Below are positions 51,813 through 60,130 of a stretch of 64,000 nt of DNA, in pieces. A program made the translations under genes and the position numbers. Every line of letters starts with the position of its first letter. The stretch's first letter is position 1. The DNA comes from Bacteroidales bacterium. GTDB lineage: Bacteria; Bacteroidota; Bacteroidia; Bacteroidales; P3. A model generated the notes under the pieces. The model did not search any database. It had not been told where the DNA came from and saw only the letters and a list, made by a program, of their open reading frames with translations. The stretch is from NCBI GenBank assembly GCA_017542345.1, contig JAFXXI010000010.1, forward strand, positions 1 to 64,000. The letters run 5' to 3'.

Positions 51813-52316
51813 ATGGCGCAACATGACACACGGCAATACGAGGCATACAATGCCTTTCTCCTGCGGCACCGCGAGGCAGTGTGGCAGATGTGCTGGAAGT
51901 TTGCCAAAGGCAACCGCGCGGCCTGCGAGGACATGGTGCAGGAGGTGTGGATAGTGCTCTGGCTGCGCTTCGACCAATTGAAAACCAATGCGCCGGAGCT
52001 GATGCAGCGGGCGTGGCTGAAACGCGTCACACAATCCGTGCTGGTCGACCTCTACCGCCGCGCGGAGTCCGAGCCAGAACGGCTCACTCTGGCGCTCGTC
52101 AACACGCTGCCCGACACCCATGTCGACTACGCCGAGAGCATCGACGACTTGATGTCAACACTCTCCGACGACGAGGAGCGGCTCTTGCGCATGCGCCTCG
52201 AAGGCTACGACGCGCAGGAGATTGCCGACGAGTTCAAGATGGAGCGCAACTCCGTCTATGTGCGCATCAACAGAATAATAACCAAACTGCGGAGGCGTTA
52301 TGGAACAGGACTATAA
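51813..52316 (+). CDS. ECF-type RNA polymerase sigma factor
   Basis: A 167-residue sigma-70 family protein. Region 2 spans ~20-85 (CEDMVQEVWIVLWLRF) and region 4 spans ~110-160 (LSDDEERLLRMRLEGYDAQEIADEF then helix-turn-helix RNSVYVRINRIITKL). It directs transcription of a small regulon, probably including the TonB receptor. The 3' end overlaps the membrane regulator gene by 17 bases. Confidence 0.92.
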   Translation: MAQHDTRQYEAYNAFLLRHREAVWQMCWKFAKGNRAACEDMVQEVWIVLWLRFDQLKTNAPELMQRAWLKRVTQSVLVDLYRRAESEPERLTLALVNTLPDTHVDYAESIDDLMSTLSDDEERLLRMRLEGYDAQEIADEFKMERNSVYVRINRIITKLRRRYGTGL

Positions 52317-52767
52317 AGAACAGCTACGGATGATGACCGAGGGCCTGGGCGAGTGGATGGACCGCCGCGAACGCGAGCAACGCCGTCGCCGCCGTTGGCT
52401 GCGCGTGGCACTGGGCGTGGTGGTCGTAGCCGCTGCCGTGCTGCTGCAGGTCTTCTTCCCTTGGCGCCGTGAGACAGTGAAGTATATCTACGTCAAAGAC
52501 TCTATACAGGTTCACGACACAATAGTTTCACAACCCGCCAAGTCAACTCCAAAACCCACAACCAGAAGGAAACCCATAGGCATTGACATCGGCGGGCAGG
52601 GTGTCCACATCAACGGAAGTGAAGATGGAGAGTGGGGCAGCATCGACATTGATGAAAATGGAGTCCGTATCAGTGGGGGTGACAACGAGGAGACAGGCAG
52701 TATTGTGATTGGAGCTGGTGGTGTACGCATCAATGGTAAGGAAATTGTCAGCAGTGAGAAAAAGTAA
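52300..52767 (+). CDS. Membrane protein, probable anti-sigma or sigma-regulatory factor
   Basis: A 155-residue protein with a basic cytoplasmic N-terminus (RREREQRRRRRWL), one membrane helix (VALGVVVVAAAVLLQVFF, ~36-53), and a periplasmic tail. The tail has three imperfect ~20-residue beta repeats of the form GVxINGxxxxxGSIxI (VHINGSEDGEWGSIDI, VRISGGDNEETGSIVI, VRINGKEIV). Position directly after, and overlapping, the ECF gene suggests it controls that sigma; no known anti-sigma domain is evident. Confidence 0.7.
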   Translation: MEQDYKEQLRMMTEGLGEWMDRREREQRRRRRWLRVALGVVVVAAAVLLQVFFPWRRETVKYIYVKDSIQVHDTIVSQPAKSTPKPTTRRKPIGIDIGGQGVHINGSEDGEWGSIDIDENGVRISGGDNEETGSIVIGAGGVRINGKEIVSSEKK

Positions 52768-52803
52768 GCAAGAAACTTCATTAATACGTGTAAAATTTTT
52801 GGA

Positions 52804-52847
52804 AAAAACGCCTCTGTCGTAAGATTCGGAGGCGTTTTTGCGTATTA
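52804..52847 (+). promoter_or_regulatory. Terminator-like hairpin fused to putative ECF promoter, copy 2
   Basis: Arms AAAAACGCCTC (52804-52814) and GAGGCGTTTTT (52829-52839) form an 11-bp stem with the T-run of a terminator. The ECF-like motif GTAAGATT (52819-52826), 8 bases, TTTTTGCGTATTA (52835-52847) lies in its loop and right arm, 24 bases before the receptor gene. One site may both end sigma-unit transcripts and start receptor transcripts. Confidence 0.65.
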
Positions 52848-52870
52848 TATTGGTAAACGGACAACCATTT

Positions 52871-55156
52871 ATGAAGAGAATCCTGTTTACCCTCGCGCTC
52901 GCCTTGATGGGAGTGAATACGTTAGCCCAAACCATTACCGGCCGTCTGGTAGATGACGGCGGGCAACCAGTAGCCTTCGCCAGCGTGGCCCTCTACACTG
53001 AAACGGTGCTTCGGACAGGCACCACTAGCAGCGAAGACGGCACTTTTTCTATCGAGTGTGGCAATGGAACCTACCGACTCGAGGCATCGTATGTGGGTTA
53101 TGAAAGACTCAGTGTCCGCTGTCAGGCGGGCGATCTCGGGACGCTGACAATGAGCGCCCTGCAGCTCCGCGAGGTGGAGATATCCGCCAGCCGCACCACC
53201 GAGGAGGTGGACCGCTACGTGGTGCTGCCCAAGCCCGAAGAGGTGGAAGCCGCCGGACGGACGCTGGTGCTGCTCGACATGCTTGGGTTGCCAGGCCTGA
53301 AGGTGGATGTGGCGTTGCAGAGCATCACCGTGGACGGAGGCTTGGCCATCCTGCAAATAGGCGGCAAGGAGGTGCCCGTGGCGCGATTGGTCAACCTCAA
53401 GGCCGAGCAAATCAAGCGTGTGGAATACAGCAACAATCCAGGCATTCGCTACCTGGACCGCGGCGCCTCGGGCATCGTCAACATCATATTGAAAGAGCGT
53501 GAGGATGGAGGCAGCATCGTGGCAAACGGGAACACGGCGCTGACCACAGGCTTCGTCAACGCCTACCTGCAGGGCAGCTACCATGTGGGCAAAAGCGAGT
53601 TTGCGTTGGAATACAGCCTCGGCTACCGCAACTACGACAGCGTGCCCTACGAGATGGAAGACAGCTACCTCGACCCCATGCGCACCGTCACCCGCAGCCA
53701 GCGCACCAATATGCCTTTCCGATACACCGCTCACGACCTGACTGCTGAATACACCTACCAGCATGACGACAGCACCATGTTCGTGGCCGCCCTCAAGGAT
53801 AACTTCTTCACCAAGACCCTCAGCGCCTACGGCACCATGACCGAGACCGACCGAGGCACGACCATCACACAGACTCTGGAACGGCAGCAACACCGACGCG
53901 ACAACCTACCCAGCCTCGACCTCTACTTCACCCACCGCATGCCGCGCGGCCGGAAGGTGGAACTGAACGTGGTGGGCGAATATTCCGTGAACCGCTACGA
54001 CAACACCCTTACCTATAGCGCCGAGGGATTCGCGCCGGCCACCTACGCCACAGATGTCGACGGCCACGGCTACGCCCTCAGCGCCGAGGGGGCCTACAGC
54101 GTTCAACTCGGCACCGCCGAATTGCGCACAGGCCTGCAATACCAGCACAACTTCGCCGCGAACGACTACACACTCAACGGCACCACCACCTCCATGACTA
54201 AGGACAACGCCTACCTCTATGCCGAGCTGGCGGGCAGCCTTGGTTCCAAGGTGGGCTACTCCCTCGGCACCGGTGCCAAGCTTTTCAACGTCAGCGACGG
54301 CACCGACAACCCGCGCTACCTCCGCAACCTCAGCTCTGCCCGCCTGCAATGGCGCATTAGCCCGCAACTCTCGCTCACCGCCTCGGCGCAGTACACGCCT
54401 ATCCTGCCCACCCTGGCCGCCCTCTCGCCCGTCTTCCAGCAGACCGACGACGTCGAGGGGCAGCAGGGCAACCCCGACCTCAAGCCCAGCGAGCAGCTAC
54501 GGGCTGGACTCATGCTGCGCTACACTCACCCCAAGGGCTATTACGCCGTGGCCAACACAGGCCTGATGCACATCTTCAACACCTACTTCGACGGTTACCA
54601 CTACGACCCTGCACGCAACCTCTTCGTCCTCAGCTACCACAATGCCGACAACTGGCATGTGCCTTACTTTCAGGGCGAGGTGGGTGTCAAAGGACTTTGG
54701 GACCACCTCAATCTCACGCTCGTCGGCACCTACTACCACTACGTTTCCAAAGGACCTGAATTCTCCCACACGCGCGACAACCTCACCGCCGCCGCCAATG
54801 CCCAGTTCTATTGGAAAGGCTTCGTGGCGGGAGCCAGCTTCAACCTGCTGCCGCACTACACACTCCTCGCCGAAAATTACACGCGTGACGAGATGAACCA
54901 GGAGATGTACGTGCAATACCGCTGGCGCAGCCTCACCTTCACCGCCATGTGGCTATGCCCGTTGAACCCTGATGGCTACCGCTATGAGGTGCAGGGCCTC
55001 AGCGCCGTACACCCCTTCTGCTACACCCACTGGACGGCCAACAACGGCAATATGGTCGTCCTCGGCCTCACCTGGCAGATGGATTTCGGCCGCAAGTTCA
55101 ACAAAGGTGAAAAGACACTCAATAACGGTGGCTACGACAACGGTATGGTCAGATAA
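52871..55156 (+). CDS. TonB-dependent outer-membrane receptor
   Basis: A 761-residue protein with a signal peptide (GVNTLAQ), an N-terminal carboxypeptidase-regulatory-like domain (~20-95; ITGRLVDDGGQPVAFASVAL), a plug (~100-215; YSNNPGIRYLDRGASGIVNI), and a large beta barrel ending near MDFGRKF. Uptake substrate unknown; no SusD partner follows, so a glycan role is not implied. The start at 52871 removes an 11-residue extension that lies in the promoter. Confidence 0.9.
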   Translation: MKRILFTLALALMGVNTLAQTITGRLVDDGGQPVAFASVALYTETVLRTGTTSSEDGTFSIECGNGTYRLEASYVGYERLSVRCQAGDLGTLTMSALQLREVEISASRTTEEVDRYVVLPKPEEVEAAGRTLVLLDMLGLPGLKVDVALQSITVDGGLAILQIGGKEVPVARLVNLKAEQIKRVEYSNNPGIRYLDRGASGIVNIILKEREDGGSIVANGNTALTTGFVNAYLQGSYHVGKSEFALEYSLGYRNYDSVPYEMEDSYLDPMRTVTRSQRTNMPFRYTAHDLTAEYTYQHDDSTMFVAALKDNFFTKTLSAYGTMTETDRGTTITQTLERQQHRRDNLPSLDLYFTHRMPRGRKVELNVVGEYSVNRYDNTLTYSAEGFAPATYATDVDGHGYALSAEGAYSVQLGTAELRTGLQYQHNFAANDYTLNGTTTSMTKDNAYLYAELAGSLGSKVGYSLGTGAKLFNVSDGTDNPRYLRNLSSARLQWRISPQLSLTASAQYTPILPTLAALSPVFQQTDDVEGQQGNPDLKPSEQLRAGLMLRYTHPKGYYAVANTGLMHIFNTYFDGYHYDPARNLFVLSYHNADNWHVPYFQGEVGVKGLWDHLNLTLVGTYYHYVSKGPEFSHTRDNLTAAANAQFYWKGFVAGASFNLLPHYTLLAENYTRDEMNQEMYVQYRWRSLTFTAMWLCPLNPDGYRYEVQGLSAVHPFCYTHWTANNGNMVVLGLTWQMDFGRKFNKGEKTLNNGGYDNGMVR

Positions 55157-55233
55157 TTTTCAGCACAAAATACACGGAGCAGACAATAATTCAGTCTCAT
55201 TTGCGTTTTTTCACAAAAAAAAGAAACGCTCAA

Positions 55234-55941
55234 ATGAAAAAAGGAGACTGGATACTGATCGCCTGTGTCGCCGCGGTGGCGGCACTCTTCGCCGTCCCGC
55301 AGACACATTGTGGCGAGGGCTTCAACTGGGCCACGGCCAATCACCCCTATATCATGGCCTTCTTCAAGTTCGCTATCCTCGCCACATTGGGCGAGATGCT
55401 GGCCCTCCGCATACGCGAAGGCGTCTACAACAAGCCGGGCTTCGGCGTGCTGCCCCGCATGATGGTGTGGGGCTTCCTGGGCATGTGCATAGCCATGGCC
55501 ATGGTCATCTTCAAGACCGGCGTGCCGCAGTTCCTAGCCTCGCTGGGCATCAGCGACATCGACACCATCCGCGCCACCTTTGCCGCTCCACAGCTCACCT
55601 GGGGCAAGCTCGGCATTGCCTTTGCCGTCAGCGTGCTGATGAACAGCATCTTCGCCCCGGTGATGATGACCTTCCACAAGTGCACCGACATCCACATCCT
55701 CGACAATGGCGGCACCGTGGCGGGCCTCTTCCGACCCATCAAGATGCGTGAGATCTTCCGCGAGAAGATTAACTGGGACGTGCAGTGGAACGTGGTTATC
55801 AAGAAGACCATCCCCCTCTTCTGGTTCCCGGCCCATACCATCACCTTCATCCTGCCTCAGAACCTGCAGGTGCTCTTCGCAGCTCTGCTTGGCGTGGCTC
55901 TGGGTCTCATCCTCGCCCTTGCCGGAGGCTCGAAGAAATGA
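55234..55941 (+). CDS. Integral membrane protein (possibly Mpv17-like)
   Basis: A 235-residue protein with about five membrane helices and a C-terminal part WNVVIKKTIPLFWFPAHTIT then LPQNLQVLFAALLGVALG. That part weakly resembles the WP/Q/NF pattern of Mpv17/PMP22 proteins. Function unknown. The start at 55234 (MKKGDWILI) excludes an 11-residue upstream extension. Its stop overlaps the porin-like gene (ATGA), so the two are coupled. Confidence 0.72.
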   Translation: MKKGDWILIACVAAVAALFAVPQTHCGEGFNWATANHPYIMAFFKFAILATLGEMLALRIREGVYNKPGFGVLPRMMVWGFLGMCIAMAMVIFKTGVPQFLASLGISDIDTIRATFAAPQLTWGKLGIAFAVSVLMNSIFAPVMMTFHKCTDIHILDNGGTVAGLFRPIKMREIFREKINWDVQWNVVIKKTIPLFWFPAHTITFILPQNLQVLFAALLGVALGLILALAGGSKK

Positions 55942-57119
55942 AGAAAGCACTGGCCATACTAGCCTTTTTAGTCGGGCTTGTCACACTAGAGGCTCAGGAA
56001 CCCTTCAGCCTTCAGTGGCACGGTTTTGTCAACCCCCACTACTATGCTGACAGCCGCAGTGTGGTGGGCGGACGTGAGGACATGATGCTCTTCTACCCTA
56101 AGCCCATCGTGCGCGACAGTCTTGGCAATGATATCAACGACGGCTGGAAGGCCGACATGCTGGCCATCACTGCCCGGTTGGGGCTCCGCGTTAGCGGCCC
56201 TGAAATGCTGGGTGCCAAGACCACCGCCTATATCGAGGGTGACTTCACAGGCTCGACCAACGCCACCATCAACAACCTGCGCCTGCGTCATGCCTACATC
56301 GACATGAACTGGGAGCACCACCGCCTGCTGGCAGGCCAGTACTGGTATGCCATGGTGGTGCACGAAATAATGCCCATGACCAACCCCTTGAATATGGGCG
56401 CCCCGTTCCACTGCTACGCCCGTCAGCCGCAGGTGCGTTACGAGTACCACCTCGACGGTTTTGAGGCCGTGGCTGTGGCGCAGTGGCAGCTCGACAATAT
56501 GAGCATTGGCTTGCTTGACGACAGCGTGCAGAGCAGCACCCTCTTCGCCCGCAACAGCCTGGTGCCCGAACTCAACGCCCAGCTGCGCTACCGCCACGGC
56601 GCCCTCTTTGTCGGTGCCGCCGTCAATGCCAAGACCATCCAGCCGGTTGTCAACACAAAAGGCGTGGCCGCCGATGGCTCTTTGTACACCTCGTTAAGCT
56701 ACTCTGTCTTCGGAAGTCTTACCCTCAAGGGTGTCACCTTCAAGGCGCAGACGCTACTCAACAACAGCCTCTACGAGGGTTGTTCGCTGGGCGGCTACCT
56801 GATGCTGGCCGACGGCTCGTTCCGCGACTGGCATTTCAACACCGTGTGGCTTGATGTCGAGCGCAATACCGGCCATTGGCGTCCGGGTCTCTTCATGGGC
56901 TATGCCAAGAATATGGACTATGGCAACACGGACTTTGTCTACTGTTTTGGTCGTAAGAACGAGCACAATATCGCCTACCTCTGGCGCATTCAGCCCCGCC
57001 TCACCTACAAGACCCTCAAGGGCCTAGACTTCACCGCCGAGGCGGAATACACCATGGCAGGATATGCCGACCCCGTCGGCAACCTGCGACTTTCATTAAG
57101 CATGGTATATGCTTTCTAA
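55938..57119 (+). CDS. Porin-like outer-membrane beta-barrel protein
   Basis: A 393-residue protein with a signal peptide (LVTLEAQ) and alternating beta-strand pattern ending in an aromatic (LSLSMVYAF), typical of Bacteroidota porins. Segments such as FSLQWHGFVNPHYYADSRS and LRHAYIDMNWEHHRLLAGQYW fit a channel fold. The substrate is unknown. It overlaps the PHP gene by 11 bases. Confidence 0.82.
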   Translation: MKKALAILAFLVGLVTLEAQEPFSLQWHGFVNPHYYADSRSVVGGREDMMLFYPKPIVRDSLGNDINDGWKADMLAITARLGLRVSGPEMLGAKTTAYIEGDFTGSTNATINNLRLRHAYIDMNWEHHRLLAGQYWYAMVVHEIMPMTNPLNMGAPFHCYARQPQVRYEYHLDGFEAVAVAQWQLDNMSIGLLDDSVQSSTLFARNSLVPELNAQLRYRHGALFVGAAVNAKTIQPVVNTKGVAADGSLYTSLSYSVFGSLTLKGVTFKAQTLLNNSLYEGCSLGGYLMLADGSFRDWHFNTVWLDVERNTGHWRPGLFMGYAKNMDYGNTDFVYCFGRKNEHNIAYLWRIQPRLTYKTLKGLDFTAEAEYTMAGYADPVGNLRLSLSMVYAF

Positions 57120-57936
57120 GACTAACTACCACACCCATAGCAACTACTGCGACGGCAAGGCTACCCTCCGTGAGATGGTCGACTTCGCCGTGGCGCATGG
57201 ATTCACTGCCCTCGGCTTCAGCGGCCATTGCCCGTTGCCATTCAAGAATACTTTCTCCATCACCGACTACGAGGGCTACTGCAACGAGGTGCGCGCCCTC
57301 AAAGCAGAATACGCTGACCGCATCGAAATCTCTCTCGGCCTTGAGATGGATTATGTCCCGGGCATGCTCGAGGATTTTTCTTCACTGATAGAACAAGGCA
57401 AGCTGGAATACACGATTGGAAGTGTGCATCTCGTTCCCGCCACCAATATGCCGCAGGGCGACGAGGATTTGTGGTTCATCGATGGCCCCCGATATGAGCG
57501 CTACGACGAAGGCCTCTTTCGTCTCTTCGGCGGCGACATACGCCGCGGCGTATGTGCTTACTTCCACAACGAGAACGCCATGCTCGAGCGCAACCGTCCC
57601 ACCATCGTCGGCCACCCCGACAAGATTGTGATGCACAACCGCGATCGTTACTTCCACGAGGACGAGCCCTGGTACCGCGACCTCGCCCTCGAAACCATTC
57701 ACCTTATCAAGGAGCTAGGCCTCATCTGCGAAATCAACACCCGCGGCATCTACAAAGGCCGCCACGCCGACTTCTATCCGGGCAAGTGGCTGATACAGGA
57801 GATGAAACAACTGCGTATCCCCGTCATCGTCAGCACTGACGCCCACGCCCCCGAAGACCTGCTTCGCACGGAAGGGGCCTATGAATACCTGAAAGAAATT
57901 GATTATCCCGAGGTGCTTAAATCCTGGCGTGTCTGA
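57109..57936 (+). CDS. PHP-domain phosphatase (histidinol-phosphatase HisK-like)
   Basis: A 275-residue PHP-fold metal enzyme. Metal ligands are visible as NYHTHSNYCDG, LGFSGHCPLP, GLEMDY, GSVH, VGHPDKI and STDAHAPEDL. The fold and length fit HisK-type histidinol-phosphate phosphatases; other phosphoester substrates are possible because no his genes are nearby. Its last 20 bases overlap the end of the convergent LolE-like gene. Confidence 0.85.
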   Translation: MLSKTNYHTHSNYCDGKATLREMVDFAVAHGFTALGFSGHCPLPFKNTFSITDYEGYCNEVRALKAEYADRIEISLGLEMDYVPGMLEDFSSLIEQGKLEYTIGSVHLVPATNMPQGDEDLWFIDGPRYERYDEGLFRLFGGDIRRGVCAYFHNENAMLERNRPTIVGHPDKIVMHNRDRYFHEDEPWYRDLALETIHLIKELGLICEINTRGIYKGRHADFYPGKWLIQEMKQLRIPVIVSTDAHAPEDLLRTEGAYEYLKEIDYPEVLKSWRV

Positions 57937-59149
57937 CGGTCAGCGTCACCGACAGGCTGCTCAGCACCATCACCAGCAGGAACGTGTAGATAAAGTCTGT
58001 TACCTGCATGGCCACGGGGAAAGCCTTGACCACAAAGTTTCCGTCACCCATCTGGATGATGCCGAATTGCTGCTGCAACAGGCACACCACGAAGCCTATA
58101 ACCAGGCCGGAGATTACCGCTACACCGCAGATGAGCAACCCTTCCGTCAGGAAGGTGCGGCGCAGCCGTTGGGTGGTCATGCCCATGCTGCGCAAGGTAA
58201 AAATGTCTTTCCGTTTGTTTATGATTAGCAACGACAGCGATGCCACCAGGCTGAGTGTGGAGATAAGCACGATGAACGACAGGATGAGGTAGATGCCCAG
58301 CCGCTCGGTGCGGAATATCTTGAAGTACAGCGGTTGCTGGTCGTGGCGGTCCTTGATCTTCAGTGACGGATGCTCGGCGTTCAGTAGCGCGTTCAGTTGC
58401 TGCTTCACCTTTTGTGGGTCGGCGTTGGGACGCAGCTTCACTGCCAGTGCCGTGCATTCGTCGGGGGAATAGGCCGTCAGCCGTCGTGCCAAGTCGATGT
58501 CGGCCACGATGAAGCGCCTGTCGATATCCTGCTGGATGAAGAAATAGCCGGCAGGGTAGGCGTAACCTATGTTGAAAGCTTGATCCAGGGAGTAGCCCAT
58601 GGACGAGGTGCCGCGTTTTGGGATGTGTATCGCTGCCGGCATGTTGGAATGCAGCCTCATGCCGAGGTTGTTCCACACCTCGCCTCCGACGAGCAGGTAG
58701 TGTATCGGTTCGTCGCCCTCCGGGGTCTCCTGCCGCAGCAGGTAGCATCCCTCATAGAGCAGGGTGTCGAGCCCGGACAGACTGCGGTAGACCTCGTCAA
58801 CGCCCCGCAGGGTGACAATGGCCTGGTTTGACCCATAGGTGACCCACGCCATCTCGTCCACCAGCTGGCTCACCTGCTCCACCCCCTCGGTCTCGCAGAG
58901 GCCGCGATAGTCAATCTCTGTGGTATGCAGCGTCTTGCCCTCCGCAGGCTCGATGACTAGTTCGGGGTCGAAGGTGCTGAACAGGCTTTGCGTGATTTTG
59001 CCGATGCCGTTATACACCGATAGCACCACAATCAGTGCCGCCGTACTCACCGTCAGGCCGATGAGCGACACCCACGAAATAACGGTTACCACCGACTTTT
59101 GTCGGCGGGCGAAAAGGTAGCGGACAGCGATGAACGGTTCCAGTCTCAC
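57917..59149 (-). CDS. LolC/LolE-family ABC transporter permease
   Basis: A 410-residue FtsX-type permease with one N-terminal membrane helix (SWVSLIGLTVSTAALIVVLSV), a periplasmic MacB-like domain (~50-260), and three C-terminal helices. RRTFLTEGLLICGVAVISGL is typical of LolE. By family it extracts lipoproteins for outer-membrane sorting. The start is GTG at 59149, overlapping the rbfA stop (GTGA). The matching ATPase is not in the window. Confidence 0.88.
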   Translation of the reverse strand: MRLEPFIAVRYLFARRQKSVVTVISWVSLIGLTVSTAALIVVLSVYNGIGKITQSLFSTFDPELVIEPAEGKTLHTTEIDYRGLCETEGVEQVSQLVDEMAWVTYGSNQAIVTLRGVDEVYRSLSGLDTLLYEGCYLLRQETPEGDEPIHYLLVGGEVWNNLGMRLHSNMPAAIHIPKRGTSSMGYSLDQAFNIGYAYPAGYFFIQQDIDRRFIVADIDLARRLTAYSPDECTALAVKLRPNADPQKVKQQLNALLNAEHPSLKIKDRHDQQPLYFKIFRTERLGIYLILSFIVLISTLSLVASLSLLIINKRKDIFTLRSMGMTTQRLRRTFLTEGLLICGVAVISGLVIGFVVCLLQQQFGIIQMGDGNFVVKAFPVAMQVTDFIYTFLLVMVLSSLSVTLTVRHARI

Positions 59150-59490
59150 TGCTTCAGCAGCCTGTTGATGTTTTCAATATAGTCGAGGGTATCGTCGAGA
59201 TAAAACTCCAGCTTGGGAATGATGCGCAGTTGTTTGCCCTCACGCAGACCAAGGCGACGGCGCAGGTCGGCGCCGTTCTCGCGCACCAGCGCCATGATGC
59301 TTTCGGGTGTTCCCTCTCCGATGACCATGATGGAAAGGTAGATGCGTGCGATGGCCAAATCGGGGGTGATGCGCACCTCGCTGACAGTGATGAGCGAAGG
59401 ACCCAGCACACCCTTCATCTCGCGCAGGAAAATGTCGCCCATATCCTGCTGGATGAGGCGGCATATCTTGTTTTGACGGGTCGACTGCAT
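59146..59490 (-). CDS. rbfA: Ribosome-binding factor A
   Basis: A 114-residue KH-like protein helping 30S maturation. The start QSTRQNKICRLIQQDMGDIF and the ending PKLEFYLDDTLDYIENINRL are the family pattern. An ATG ten codons upstream (59520) exists, but 59490 matches the usual N-terminus. It is coupled to the LolE-like gene, an arrangement common in Bacteroidota. Confidence 0.94.
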   Translation of the reverse strand: MQSTRQNKICRLIQQDMGDIFLREMKGVLGPSLITVSEVRITPDLAIARIYLSIMVIGEGTPESIMALVRENGADLRRRLGLREGKQLRIIPKLEFYLDDTLDYIENINRLLKQ

Positions 59491-59524
59491 GGTCAGAAAG
59501 GATAGAAGTCGGATAGGCATGTAA

Positions 59525-60130
59525 TTACCAGCGCCAACCTATACGGATGGGCAGGAAGACGGTCTGCTGCATCCAAGCCACGCCGATGGTGGCGTAGAGC
59601 GAATGCCAGTTGTGGGACATGTTGCGTAGGCCGTGGGCGTAGTACCAGTTGACACCGCCGTAGCATTCGGCCATCGGCGTGAAACCGCCGCCGTCCGAGA
59701 GGAGCAGGCTGCCGCCGAGGCGGCCACCGATGACAGGCGCCACCTTGATGGTGGTGGGCTGGTAGTCAAGACCCATGACGCCTTTCCAGATGGGACGGAA
59801 GTCGAAATCGATGAAGACATTGGCGCCCGGCATGGCTTTCGCATCGGGTTGCGAGAAGCTGTGGTAGTAGTTGGCTCCCACACCACCGCCGAGGAACCAG
59901 TCCTGGCTAATGTTGACGCCGGCCATGAGGTTGAGGCCCGCGGCATTCTCGAAGTATCTCAGGGCATAGCCGTTCTCGCCGGGAGTGCCCGTATTACCCA
60001 TGAACGGGGCGTAGCCCAGTTCGGCCTTGAACATGAATTCGTTTTTGCTTCCCAGTTGGGAATACTGTGCCGACGCATTGAGCGAAAGCACAATCAACGT
60101 GGTGGCTATCAGTACTTTTATCTTATTCAT
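59525..60130 (-). CDS. Outer-membrane beta-barrel protein
   Basis: A 201-residue protein with a signal peptide (SLNASAQ) and an OmpA/OmpX-size barrel of alternating strands (FMFKAELGYAPFMGN, FLGGGVGANYYHSFS). It ends in an aromatic-rich strand (LPIRIGWRW). Function unknown. Its ATG overlaps the M1 peptidase stop (ATGA), so the two are cotranscribed. Confidence 0.83.
   Translation of the reverse strand: MNKIKVLIATTLIVLSLNASAQYSQLGSKNEFMFKAELGYAPFMGNTGTPGENGYALRYFENAAGLNLMAGVNISQDWFLGGGVGANYYHSFSQPDAKAMPGANVFIDFDFRPIWKGVMGLDYQPTTIKVAPVIGGRLGGSLLLSDGGGFTPMAECYGGVNWYYAHGLRNMSHNWHSLYATIGVAWMQQTVFLPIRIGWRW

Noticed and set aside
52871..57119. Polysaccharide utilisation locus
   Set aside because: There is a TonB receptor but no SusD-like lipoprotein and no glycoside hydrolase in the block.
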